Source of the DNA: Elysia crispata
Taxonomy: Eukaryota > Mollusca > Gastropoda > Plakobranchidae
Reading direction: 5' to 3'
NCBI GenBank assembly: GCA_033675545.1
Contig: JAWDGP010007472.1
Coordinates: 343,501-407,500 of the forward strand
DNA: 64,000 nucleotides
The notes under the pieces are model-generated. The model did not search any database, was not told where the DNA came from, and worked only from the letters and a program-made list of their open reading frames with translations. Position 1 is the first letter of the stretch; each line of letters starts with the position of its first letter. Position numbers and translations under genes: made by a program. This document shows positions 25,484 to 36,785 of this stretch, in pieces.

Positions 25484-26598
25484 CCTCTCTTGCTCTCTCA
25501 AACTCTCCATCTAAAGGTGTCTACATGTGTATCTATCTTTTCCTCTGTTGATAAACACCGGCTGCCGTATGAACAATGCTTTGTATTTTTCTCTAAACTG
25601 GACATTTGTGCGCATCATGATTTGGTACTTGTGAAGAGCTTGTGATGAAAAGGTTGTGATAACGGGTACTCAGCATATTTTATTTTTTTTTTAAATTTTA
25701 CTGTTTCTAACAAGTGAGCAAAAGAGCAAAGAAGACCTTTATCTGTAGCCATTAACTCAGCTTTTCACCAGCCCTAAAAATGAGTGTTGTCATTTCCATG
25801 TCCTACATATGCAAAGCGTGTTGTGGGACCTATTTAGCTACATGTATTTTTTACTTGATAAACTCATGACACTTGGCAGTGATCTGACAAAGTTTTTATG
25901 TGGTTAGACATAAATCTGGAATTACATGTTATTTTTCAGTCCACAGCTTTCACACATGTAACTAATGTCAAAGTCATCTACATATAAAGTAGTGAGTCTG
26001 GACTTTAAGAATAAAAAAAAAATCACATTCCTTTGTTTTGATTAAGAGCCTATATGTACTTGAACATGAAAATGGATCATAAGCTCTTACTTCTGGATTT
26101 TCCTGAAGACTATAACTACAATGAATAAAAAGATGATGATATGTGTACTTTCCACGTAGAATCAATGCAGAAGGGTGCATTTTCATGATTCCTTATGATT
26201 GTGTTGGGTATTAATCCTATTCTATAATTACATGCGGAAAAATCTGAGAAACTGACTCAAATGCCGTTTAGCAGGACCTGCATCTAAAAGCTCACAGATG
26301 ACCAATATTGGTACAGTTAACTTGTAAAATTGTTGGGAAGAGATGAAATGAAATATTTTCCGATTCCTTTTAAGGAATTTGCTTTTAGTATACTTTAAAG
26401 CCATGGGCAGTTCCCTCTAGCACTCCCTGTTCAGGAGGTTTTAGAACTTTAATGTAGCAGTTTTGGTCAAAATCTCTCTGTGAATTTTAGATGCAGGTTC
26501 TGCCCAATAGCAATTGCTTTTCACTTTCAGTGTAATTGTTTGAGAAACTTGAAAGTACATGCAATAAGGAGAAAGTAAATTTTCATGAGATATTCAAA

Positions 26599-26614
26599 GA
26601 TAAGAAATTTGAAA

Positions 26615-26674
<60 letters not shown>

Positions 26675-26699
26675 CATCGTGTATTTCAAATTTCTTATC
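26599..26699. repeat. palindrome with a GT/TA/AC microsatellite core
   Basis: The arm at 26599-26615 is an exact 17-nt reverse complement of 26683-26699. Inside are (GT)n, then (TA)n, then tatacacatcgtg, which continues the symmetry. It could be a small foldback element whose centre has expanded. Confidence 0.8.
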
Positions 26700-27168
26700 A
26701 TTAAATACATGAGTGGTTGTACTAAAAAAATTAATCTCAATTTCAAGACTCTGCAAGTCGGAATTTTATATTAATTTTCTTTTTTTTTTCTTTTTTTAAG
26801 TGAATTGAGTTCTAATCAGATGAAGAAACCGCATGTTAATGTGCCCACATTTTACAGTTCAAAAAAGCCATTTATGATAAATAACCCATTTTAATGAGTT
26901 CCAGGGCGCTTAACATTTTTATTCATTTTCTGATGAATAGTGTGGAGTGTAAAACACTTCATACTTTTTGCTTATGAAGAGCAAAACAGAGATATATGTA
27001 TTTATAAGGCTTCATTTTTTTTCTGTGGGTCAATTGTCATTGAAAATTTAATATTTTCTTATGATGTAAAAAAAATTGTGTTGCCAGTATTCCTTTTTTT
27101 TTTTTTTTTTTTTTTTGATGTAGTGATATATTTTATGACCCACTTTTTTTTTCTTTTACTGTTTACAG

Positions 27169-27656
27169 ATTCATTGAGGCACATGCACAACTCATATCAT
27201 ATAATGTCTGATAATTGTGACACTGACAGCTTGGGAAAGAGGCGCAGTATCTCTAACCAGGCTCCAGGTAGTTCCTATTCAATGCATTCAAAGCTGGATA
27301 GGCAAAATAACCGCGAGGGGAGGCATTTCAAATGTTCATATTGCTTCACGACTTGGACTAATAAAATTGAATTGCAGAATCATATCTCAAGGAACCATGG
27401 TGACAGCTTGCCCTACGTATGCTCCCTGTGTGGGAAAGGTTATCGCACCGCCCAGGGACTGGCTCTACACATTCATGTTCATGAGGGCCGATCTTTTCCT
27501 TGTCCTTTATGTGCCAGTAGGTTTTCTCAGAAAGGAAAGGTCAAAAGACATTTGCAGAACATTCATAATGCCACTCAGTGTTCAACATGTTCAGGAATAT
27601 TTCTCCGAGGAGAGGAATATAATAAACATGTGTTGAAATGTGGAATTAATCAATAA
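27169..27656 (+). CDS. zinc-finger alternative terminal exon 15
   Basis: Starts after gtttacag in phase 1 (G|AT TCA TTG AGG), although the open frame runs well upstream by chance. About 162 residues: linker, fingers KCSYC, VCSLC (CGKGY), PCPLC (contacts Q, G, K, R) and CCHC finger (QCSTC ending HVLKC). Closest paralogue is exon 14. An AATAAA at 27655-27660 again overlaps the stop codon, and the following gtgttacata matches the other copy closely. Confidence 0.92.
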
Positions 27657-27931
27657 TAAAGTGTTACATACGTACAGAATGTTATCAGTGCTATTTTATT
27701 AACCTGTCTCCAGGTCTTGTACGCATTACAGTGATGCACAATTAGGTCACCCTCAAGGCCAGATAGTGGCCAGTACCACTTGATCACTTGGTTGAAAACT
27801 GCTTTTTTATACTTGTACCATGCTTGTTTGATGTCAATGATACCAAAGAAAGAGAGAGATTATCAAAATAGTCCTTAGGAATAAGTCTTTGTGAATAGAA
27901 ATAATTAAAAGCATTGTATTATTGCTACCTT

Positions 27932-28194
<263 letters not shown>

Positions 28195-29899
28195 AAAAAT
28201 ATTATTCTTAACATATAAGCTTCGAATGAAGAAAAATGCATTATTTTCCAGTTGAGCGTCAAATTGCTTAAATCTTGTTTGAATATTTTCACCAAACTTT
28301 TTGTATAAAATGCATGGAACTTTTTTTTTTGTATAATACTGTGTATGTAAATTTTTATCTGCTTCTAGGATAAATAAAAAGGAAAAGTCACATTATAAAA
28401 TCTTTATCTGACTCCATTTGAATGCTTTTACCTAATCAATATCAGTGAAATTCATTCGCTCTTACGGGTAATAAAAACTTCATTTTAGTATATCTCCATG
28501 ATTACATTAAGAATAAGATTATATGCATACTTCAATTACTTGTTGCTCCAATCTCCACTTACCAGCACATTGATGGAAGATCATTTACTTTTCTACACTT
28601 TTACCTCTGTTCATTAATCTAAGTGCTGAGGTCCCCTGACTTAACATAATGTACATAATTTATGATTCTCTAGTGATCTTATTTTTATGGAATTTATTTC
28701 TCATTTTGTTATTGTTGTGAAATCAAAATTAAAAAAAAAAAATAAGGAATACCCAAGCAATGTCCTTATCTTTCATTCATTATTGAGCGTAGCTCAATGA
28801 ACACAATGTTTTCTTGTATACTGTTACTCTATTTCTGACCCTCTCCTTCCCTTCTTTCTTTCTCCATGATCGATCCCTTCACGTTCTATTTTTTTCTCCC
28901 ACTGTGGCAATTTAAATGTAATAGAGAATTTTTCATCATTCTCATGTCAGTTATAGGAAAATGTTGTTTCACGAAAATGTATACTGAGCTGTGCTAGCTG
29001 TTGCTATCATAATTATGATGAAGCATTAGACTCATGTCTCCATGGAAAAAAATCTTAGCTGAGGCTACACTCAGAGGTGCGCTGCATAGAAGTTAAAACA
29101 AAATTATTAGTGAAATATTCAAATCAGAGAAAAAGATATATTGACAGCAAAGTGCATGTAATACTTCCGACTTATAAGATATATAAACTTATGGAGTGGT
29201 TGAAACGAGAAGCTCAACTATAAGCTTACATGTATTAGTACAACTTTCTATGCTAGAGGTTCAAAGTTTCAAATGATTGAAAAAAAGAGGCACTGCTCTT
29301 AAAATGATCATGAGTTTGTCTGGCTAACAAATCAATGCCAAGGAAAACGAAAATCTTCAAATCATCTGTTATTTTTATTAGATTGATAGCTGAAAAGTGC
29401 TATCTTGTGTTATTACTCACTCTTTGCATAAATATGGGTAAGAAGGCAAGATAGGTCAAAGGTAAGGAATTTTTTTTTTTTTTAATCGTTTTAAACCTAT
29501 TTATTAAAAAAGAGATATTGCAGTGTACGATTAAAATCAAAATAAAGTTAATCTACGGACTAGAATGTTTTATATTGCAAAACAAAATTTCTTCTATGAA
29601 AAGGAAACTGTCAAGACAGTCTGTCTTCAATGCATGCAGTGTCAATGCTCTTATCTTATAAGAAATTTAAAATTGACATACCCAATAATTTGAAAAAGAC
29701 ACAAATACGTACAATAAAGATATACAGATGTACCGGTACATGAAAAAAAAATATACTTATATATTTATATAGAGAGTAAGTTTATTTTAGAGAATAGGAC
29801 AGCATATAGAATTAGCAGCCTAGTATTAGTATTAAACACACTTCTTTTCTTGGCCCGTCTTTACCTTTTATATTTATCACTGAATAGTGTAGGCCTACA

Positions 29900-30530
29900 T
29901 GTATACAATTAGTTTTTGCAGAAAGGAGTTACAATGGCTAGCTGTTCTTGTCTTGAGCTTCCGGAACCTACCGCCACGCTCCTTTTGCTTGCAGCCATTA
30001 TTCCTTAAGAAGTGGATGCGTGAGATCTTTTAGGATTACTTAAATTTCGTTTGTCGTACGTTGTTAGAAAAATGAGTCCAGGTGGTCCTGTTTTTTTTAT
30101 TTCCTACTATTCCCACAAATGCTTTTCTTACTCTTTTGTGAAGCATGTCCTTTTATTTTTGAATGGTACCCCCTTAACAGATGAGGGCAAAACTAACATT
30201 TCTGATCATTGAAGAATAAAATATGCGAATTAGATTTGGATTGGTTTTAATTTTACTAACAATTATATCTGTCTTATTTTTCCGCGTAAGTTTATTATCT
30301 AGAACAATGCCAAGGTATTTAAAAGTTGCAACTCGCTATACTTCTTTTTCCTTAAGTATTATAGATTCAGGAATATTCTCTTGTCAACGAAAATCGTATT
30401 TTACTTATATTTAGGACTATATGGTTCCTGTCACACCAGCCAACGAAAGAGTTTATTTCTTCTTTATAATTAAGAGCTTGACCAATTGTAAAAAGTCCTG
30501 TTAGGACAGTGTCGTCTGCGTATTTTCAGT
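29900..30530 (-). pseudogene. decayed non-LTR retrotransposon reverse-transcriptase end
   Basis: Read on the minus strand, it begins with KYADDTVL, the RT catalytic YADD motif. It continues with EINSFVGWCD, FKYLGIVLDNKL, ILKDLTHPL and GRFRKLKTRT, in the order seen at the C-terminal end of CR1/L2-like elements. These pieces fall in different frames with stops between them, so it is not functional. The 5' part of the element is absent. No clear target duplication was identified. Confidence 0.75.
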
Positions 30531-31424
30531 AATACAGACGACATGGTGTTGAATAACAACAAACTGATATATGGAAGAAATTTCTCACCTAAGAAACATA
30601 GACGGTTCAGGAAATATTTTAAAATTCTAATACATGTTGAACCATTTATACGAGGCTTGACTCTTGATTTCGAAGTCTCAGTAAATGAACTATGTTGAAT
30701 ATGGATGCTTTGCTCACATGATTATTTACTTGATATGTCAACATATTCATTGCTTCAAATTCAATTTCATCCTCATCATTTTGGACATAGCCTTTATTTC
30801 AGAAGTAACGATTTTGTTCCCTCTTCCATATTTTATGGCAGTGAAAATGAAAAAATATTTTCTTTTGAAATTGCTATTAATGTAAAAACTACCAACAAAG
30901 TTTTACAGCTCTCGTATTTTGTGGGCCGCGTCACATAACATCTCTATAGATCACTGAGTAGGAATCACATTAATTATGTGTTCTAGATTCTACATTATTA
31001 ATTTTTTTATAAGCTATGTCAGTTTCATTAAACCTTGCATTAACATAATAAATATCAATTTTTATAATGTTCCTTTTTAATGAATGTCAACATTTCTCAC
31101 TTTCTAACTTGTGAAAAAAGGTATCACCATCAAGGAATCAACCCTATGTTCAATTATTTGTATCATAACTGTTTATTGAATCGATGAAAATCAAATTTAA
31201 AAAATTATTTTATTCACCCAACGTTCGCAATGTGAAATAAGATGTTGAACTTTAAGGGGTAAAGAGGGTCTTTTCCTTTTTATGCTTTTTAAGATCTCAC
31301 AAAGAGTTATGTTACGGTGTCTAATTGTATACGATGAACTCTGATCCACAATCGAAAACAATAAGATAATGTCTTCTTATACTGTTAGTGTTACCCACTC
31401 CCAGGTATGTTGCACTGGCATTTA

Positions 31425-31434
31425 TATGTATATA

Positions 31435-31493
<59 letters not shown>

Positions 31494-31500
31494 CGTGTGT
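31425..31500. repeat. (TA)n-(GT)n microsatellite
   Basis: TA run followed by a GT run with a few interruptions. Confidence 0.95.
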
Positions 31501-32125
31501 ATGTGTGAATTTTTAAGTTTAAATGTATAATATTTTTTTTCGATCATTTCCATTATTTGGTAGGTCTGGTTACAAAAAAAAAAAATTCATTGCGCAAGTT
31601 TACTGTTCTCGTTTTGACACCACAAACCAACACATAGTGCCTGAGCAGGCATGAACCATCTTGTATATATAGAGATATAATATCGATTTTGAAAGTTATT
31701 TAATATATGTTTATTTTTTTATAGAAGATATTCTTTTTATTATGAAATATTTCTCTAAATTTAAAAGTCCATGAATGTGAAGAATGGACAGCAATAGACA
31801 GAAAAAAAAACCACTTTATTGAACGATCACAATGGAGAAATGGCACCCTTGATTTAAAAAGAAATTGTACAAAACATTTATTGAGCAAAAATATCCAATA
31901 CATATATTAAAAGATAAAAAAAAAATACTTGTCATTGGGTGAAAAAAAATCTTTAATAAGCATGCAACACAGCCACGGCATATTGTGTACATGTATACAA
32001 AAAAGGTGTGTGTGTGTGGGGGGGGGGTTGTAAGAAAGAGTTTCTAAGCAAAAGTCACAAGCGTTAAATTACCGCCTCGAATATAGAGAATATAGCTTTA
32101 TTTTTTCTTTCCATCTACTTCACAG

Positions 32126-32550
32126 ATGGTTATGAGAGAGACCAACCTCAAGAGTACTATGCAAGAACCCTGAAGTACAACGAAGACCCTCGAAAATCTG
32201 TCGGAGCTTCTTTTTCAACCCCTTCTGGTAATACTACACGTTGTCAACGATGTGGAATGGTTGTTTTGCTTGCGGACTCAGCACAACACATGCAATTGGT
32301 GCATCAGATGTCGTTTTGCTGTGAGCTCTGTGGAAAGGGTTTCCTCTCGGTTTCAGGACTGAATCATCACCGCAGAGCTGCACACGAGGGAAGAAAGTTC
32401 ACATGTCCCATCTGCGATTACAAGTTCAAGCATAAATGGCACTTGAAGGGGCATCTGAAGAATATCCATAAGCTAGCTCAATGTTCCGCATGCTCCAAGA
32501 CATTTAGCGTTGGAGATGAATTCAATCAACATGTTTTATATTGTTTATAA
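32126..32550 (+). CDS. zinc-finger alternative terminal exon 16
   Basis: Starts after cttcacag in phase 1 (G|AT GGT TAT GAG); the frame is open from the acceptor, so no local ATG is needed. About 141 residues: a charged, Tyr-containing linker, short finger 1 (RCQRC), finger 2 (CCELC with CGKGF), finger 3 (TCPIC; contacts H, W, H, G) and CCHC finger (QCSAC ending HVLYC). Codon use is visibly more GC-rich than in most of the array. AATAAA at 32655-32660. Confidence 0.9.
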
Positions 32551-33073
32551 AAAATCATAAACTGGTGTATTGATATCCACTTTGTATGTTTAATCTGTAT
32601 CATTTGGGCTCAATTTACATTATGATTTTCTTTTACTTATTGCTTATTTCATTAAATAAAAACCAAATGAAATGTGTACGCAATCCTTTGCGTACAGTGT
32701 ATTGATATCACTAGAAAAGGTATTGAATAAATCTTCCGTTAATTTGCTTTTGTTCATGCATGTGTACATGCCCAGAGCTGTGTACATCGAGTGCAGTCAA
32801 GGTCTGCAAATGCATTCATTTTTTTTTTTTTATGTTGCTCTTTGAAGAGTATCAAAAGCTCTGCATCCGTTCTAACGTCTTATTCAGTTTTATTAGAACT
32901 TTTTCTCAAAATTAAATTGTCAAATCTTGCAAAATTTAACAAACCTATTAAAATACATGTTATTTGAGAAAAAGGTATTCAAAATACAAGTCAGATTCAA
33001 TCCTTCTTTTTATATTTCCGGCTTTTACATAAGAGTAAAATACAAAAGATGCACTTTATGAAATCAGAGGGCG

Positions 33074-33104
<31 letters not shown>

Positions 33105-33339
33105 GCCTCTGTTGAGCTAGCCGATTTCTTTCCGAATAATGTACATGTACTTTATCTTCCAATGAATGAAATTGAAAGTAAAAAAAATCTCTCTTCTTAT
33201 CTGTATTGATTTTATTATTATTTTAGGACTGTGTATAAGAATCTGGTGAATCTGGATGGAACGTTCTCATATTCCCCCGCCCACACACACACACACACTC
33301 TCTTCCCATTTTTTTCTTCTCCGCCCCCCTCCCCCCCCT

Positions 33340-33394
<55 letters not shown>

Positions 33395-33951
33395 ATCTCT
33401 ATCTCTTTTCTCTTTTTCTTTCTCGTTCCTTATGAACTGTAAATCTTATTCTTAACGATATTTGGCTCACTGTATCAAGGCCTATTTGTTACCAAGATTT
33501 GATACTGTCAACTACTAAATATGAAATATAGAGGCCTATGCATAAGAAATCTTAGATGCAGAAAGGGGAATATTACAGAACGCTCCTGTTTTACTTTTTC
33601 ATTTCGTTACGTTACTCTGATGTGTGAAAGTTGCGTGATAGTTTTTATAATTCAATGAAACAGGGACAGCATATTTGGTATAAGAACCTAGTGGTACCTT
33701 TTTACTTATTATTTATTCTTAAGAAATGTCTTTGCCCCCTGTATTTACTCAAACCAAATTATATGATTTATTATATTACAGTATTACAATATACATTTAG
33801 ATGATAAAATTAATATGAGGACTTTGAAAGTTCGTAAATAATTCCTGTTTAATGAATAATAAATGGATTTGCTGCTGAAATTGTTTTGGTGTTACAGCAG
33901 GCATGAATTTCCCAATCCCTTAGGATTGTTATTTTCTTTACTGTTTTGTAG

Positions 33952-33982
<31 letters not shown>

Positions 33983-34085
33983 AGTAGTTGTTGTTGTTTC
34001 TATTAGGTTTTTAACTCATGATAAAGATTTGTGTGATAAGAGGTTCCCTTATCAACTGTGCTTTCTTCATTCCGTCTTTTTCTAG
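32551..34085. other. 3' UTR and spacer, no gene seen
   Basis: Contains a poly-T run (about 33079-33104), CA and CT microsatellites (33280-33410) and a TTG repeat (about 33952-33996). Confidence 0.6.
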
Positions 34086-34495
34086 ATAAGACACGTGCAA
34101 TATGGCAGCCAGGAAAGATTAAAGTTCAACCCAGCTCGGATTTAGCGTTTTCATCAACTCTGCTTGAAACTTCACCACCTTCCCTGGATCAAAATGTTGT
34201 GGTAGAAAGTCAATTCAAACAGCATCTTTGTCGCATTTGTGGGAGGAGCTTCGTCACTAGAGGTGGCCTGAGTCATCACATGAAAGTTCATGGCACCAAG
34301 AGGTTTCAGTGTCCTATTTGTTTCTCCAAATTCTTTCACAAGCATCACATGAGAGACCATGTGAGAAATTTGCACGGCTTACTAATATGTGTAGTTTGTC
34401 AGGAAACGTTTAGCTTTTATGCACAAAAGCTTTATTGTGATCACCTTTCTGAATGTAAAAAGAAGAGAAACATAAATGATACAAGTTGGTACTAA
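34086..34495 (+). CDS. zinc-finger alternative terminal exon 17 (last seen)
   Basis: Starts after ttttctag in phase 1 (G|AT AAG ACA CGT), the only member with a TAG acceptor. About 136 residues: a long linker without finger 1, then finger 2 (LCRIC with CGRSF, contacts T, G, G, H), finger 3 (QCPIC; contacts H, H, H, D), and a final CVVC finger with a longer Cys-to-His spacing that still ends in Cys. A basic tail KKKR follows. The piggyBac insertion begins 144 bp downstream, inside its likely 3' UTR. Confidence 0.86.
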
Positions 34496-34639
34496 CCTAC
34501 TTAATGTACAAGGGCCTATCAGACCGGTCACAATTTTTTAAAGATCCTTTATTAACGCTAACGGCAATATCCTCGGATGATTTCAATCTTGTCAAGAATA
34601 AGGAATGAATATAAAATTTGTACTGTATACAGTTTACGT

Positions 34640-36785
34640 TTAACCCTTTCCCTGACAACATATTTAGCATCATATTCCTGACAACTTGATGAAAAGCACC
34701 TGTACACTTTTATAGTAAAATGTTTTTCTACCAGATCCCTGACAGCTTGGTGTATTACAGCCGCACACTATAAAATTAGGAATGCCCTTTGTAATCTTTA
34801 TAAATGTGACACTTGGTTTAAAAGTGATGAGCGGACCTTTACCTGAAGCTCGAATACCAAGCAAAAACATTCTGAAAATCCCGAAAACCCTTTTGCAACT
34901 CACGTACCCCCCCTCCTGACGTTTCAGTTTATTCATTGATCATGAATTCACAGACATTGAAGGCAGAAAAGAAAAAAGGACAGAGTTAAAAAGAGAGGAA
35001 AGCTCTCATTGGCTGCTTGCTGCTCACTGATGCTCTAAAGCAAAATGATCTTTCAGTCGCACGTCGCCCAACTGATGGAAATTCTATTTCGCGAGCTGCC
35101 TTTCGATTGAAGCGGTTTTGCAATCTGCTCAATAATATTCGATTTGGTGAAAGAATAACAAAGTTCAGTCGTTGAACAAGAGACACATGTACACTAATTC
35201 GAGACCTGATGATAACTTTGGTAAATATTAACATTGATGAACAGTTGGTACCATTTAGGGGCAGTTACAAGTGTATTCAATGCATGCCATCAAAACCAGA
35301 TAAAATATTGGATTAAGGTATTCTGGGCGTGTGACTCTGAAACAGTTTACCCACTTAGAGCCGCGTGCTCCATGATGGAGGAAACGAATTAACAAGGGCA
35401 GGACCAACAGGGAGATGCATGAGCGTAGTTACATGTACACCACTGTTTTCAAATTTTACAGGAACAGACCTCTACATCACCTGTGACAACTTCTTCACCG
35501 ACCTTAACCTGGCTGAGGCACTGGTCAAAGACAAACATATAGTGATAAGAACAATGAGAAGAAACAAAACCTGTCTGCCAATAGAATGTCGACAAAAGAA
35601 AGCCATCCCCTTGGGAGGATCGAAATTTCTCCTCAGTCACCAAACAACTCTTGTTATTTATCAGAGTAAGCAAAATAACAAAATTTTGCTCCGTAGCACG
35701 ATGTTCAATGATGCTGAAGTTTATAACACCACAAAAAAACAAAAAACAAAAAAACTAGAGATTGTTCTGAAGTATAACCAAACTAAAGGGGTGTAGACAC
35801 TATGGATCAGCTGGCTAAGGCGTTCACTGACCAGGAGTAAAACAAATCGCTAACCCTTGGTGATCTTTTTCAATGCCTTTCTGCCATTAGATCTGGCACA
35901 ACCTACCTTTAGATATATGCTCGCTCATGAGGATCACAGAGTTTCAACGTAGAGGTTGGAAAAGCCCTCGCATTGCCTTTGATCAAAGGCTGGTCAATTG
36001 CACCTACCCTGCAGCTTGTGGGAAGCAAACTATCTCTCCCGTCTCTGACACAATCAACTTAAAACCAAAACCATTCAACACCTCAGCCTCCAGCAAAGAA
36101 AGCTAACATGCGATGCACGAGCAAAGAAGAAAAAACGATGCACTCTTTGCCTTGCCAGCAGGGATAGAAAAACAAAAGGACCGACATCACAATTCACATG
36201 CCACCGTCACAACTGTCACGAGCATGCAGTAGTTCTTTTCTAATTCATAAAATGGGATGTTTATTTTACCCTTTCTTCTGTTTTACAACTGTCCAGTAAT
36301 GTTCGTGTTAAGATGATAAAAGTAACGAAATCAGAATAATGTGAGCGTCCACATCGGTTGTGGCCATTGGCTAATATTCAGTAGTTTGTCGTTTCTCTTT
36401 GCTGTTGATCTGATTATTGTTTCAAATTTTGAACATGTATTGTTGTAGAATGTTGAGTTTGTAGCATTATTACATTTTAAAATTAAACTGCTTGCATCTT
36501 GTTTAAAAAATCAGCATGTGATCGTTATTCATTTCTTTTCACACATAAATGGTGTACGGGTGTCATACACCTAGTTGTCAGTAATGAGATTTTAAAAAAT
36601 TAGGGTACAACAAAACGATCAATTAAACATGAATTATGAATTTGCTTAATTTACATTATTCCTCGCAAGTAAATTGAGAATTAGATGAATGAAGTTTCAT
36701 GAAAATTAAAGCGTATAAACCGGAATGATAGCTTGTTTCCAAAGATCACGGGTGGATTACACCCAGTTGTCAGGAAAAAGGTTAA
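34640..36785 (+). mobile_element. piggyBac-like DNA transposon with TTAA target duplications
   Basis: The ends are CCCTTTCCCTGACAAC (34644-34659) and GTTGTCAGGAAAAAGG (36766-36781), imperfect inverted repeats, each bordered by TTAA (34640-34643 and 36782-36785), the hallmark target site of piggyBac. The element is about 2.14 kb. Subterminal copies of the cctgacagc/ttggtgtat motif occur near 34677 and 34737 and inverted near 36563, as in many piggyBac families. The internal transposase is broken, so the copy is not autonomous. Confidence 0.92.
34987..36243 (+). pseudogene. broken piggyBac transposase
   Basis: Fragments in several frames follow the family order: ALIGCLLLTDALKQND, then RPTD with a rearing FCNLLNNIRFGERI and IRDL, then IDEQLVPFRGSYK and MPSKPDK (DDE first-Asp region), then GTDLYITCDNFFTDLNLAEA (second-Asp region, 35458 on), LLRSTMF, EIVLKYNQTKGV and DTMDQLAK. 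A C-terminal Cys-rich block (RCTLCLASRDRKTKG ... CHRHNCHEHAV, about 36100-36243) matches the usual tail. In-frame stops and shifts, for example near 35174 and 35311, plus a missing N-terminus, show it is dead. Confidence 0.88.

Noticed and set aside
26940..27168. Upstream extension of exon 15 as a genuine N-terminus
   Set aside because: It crosses a poly-T tract and the strong gtttacag acceptor; the paralogous exon 14 starts at the equivalent acceptor.
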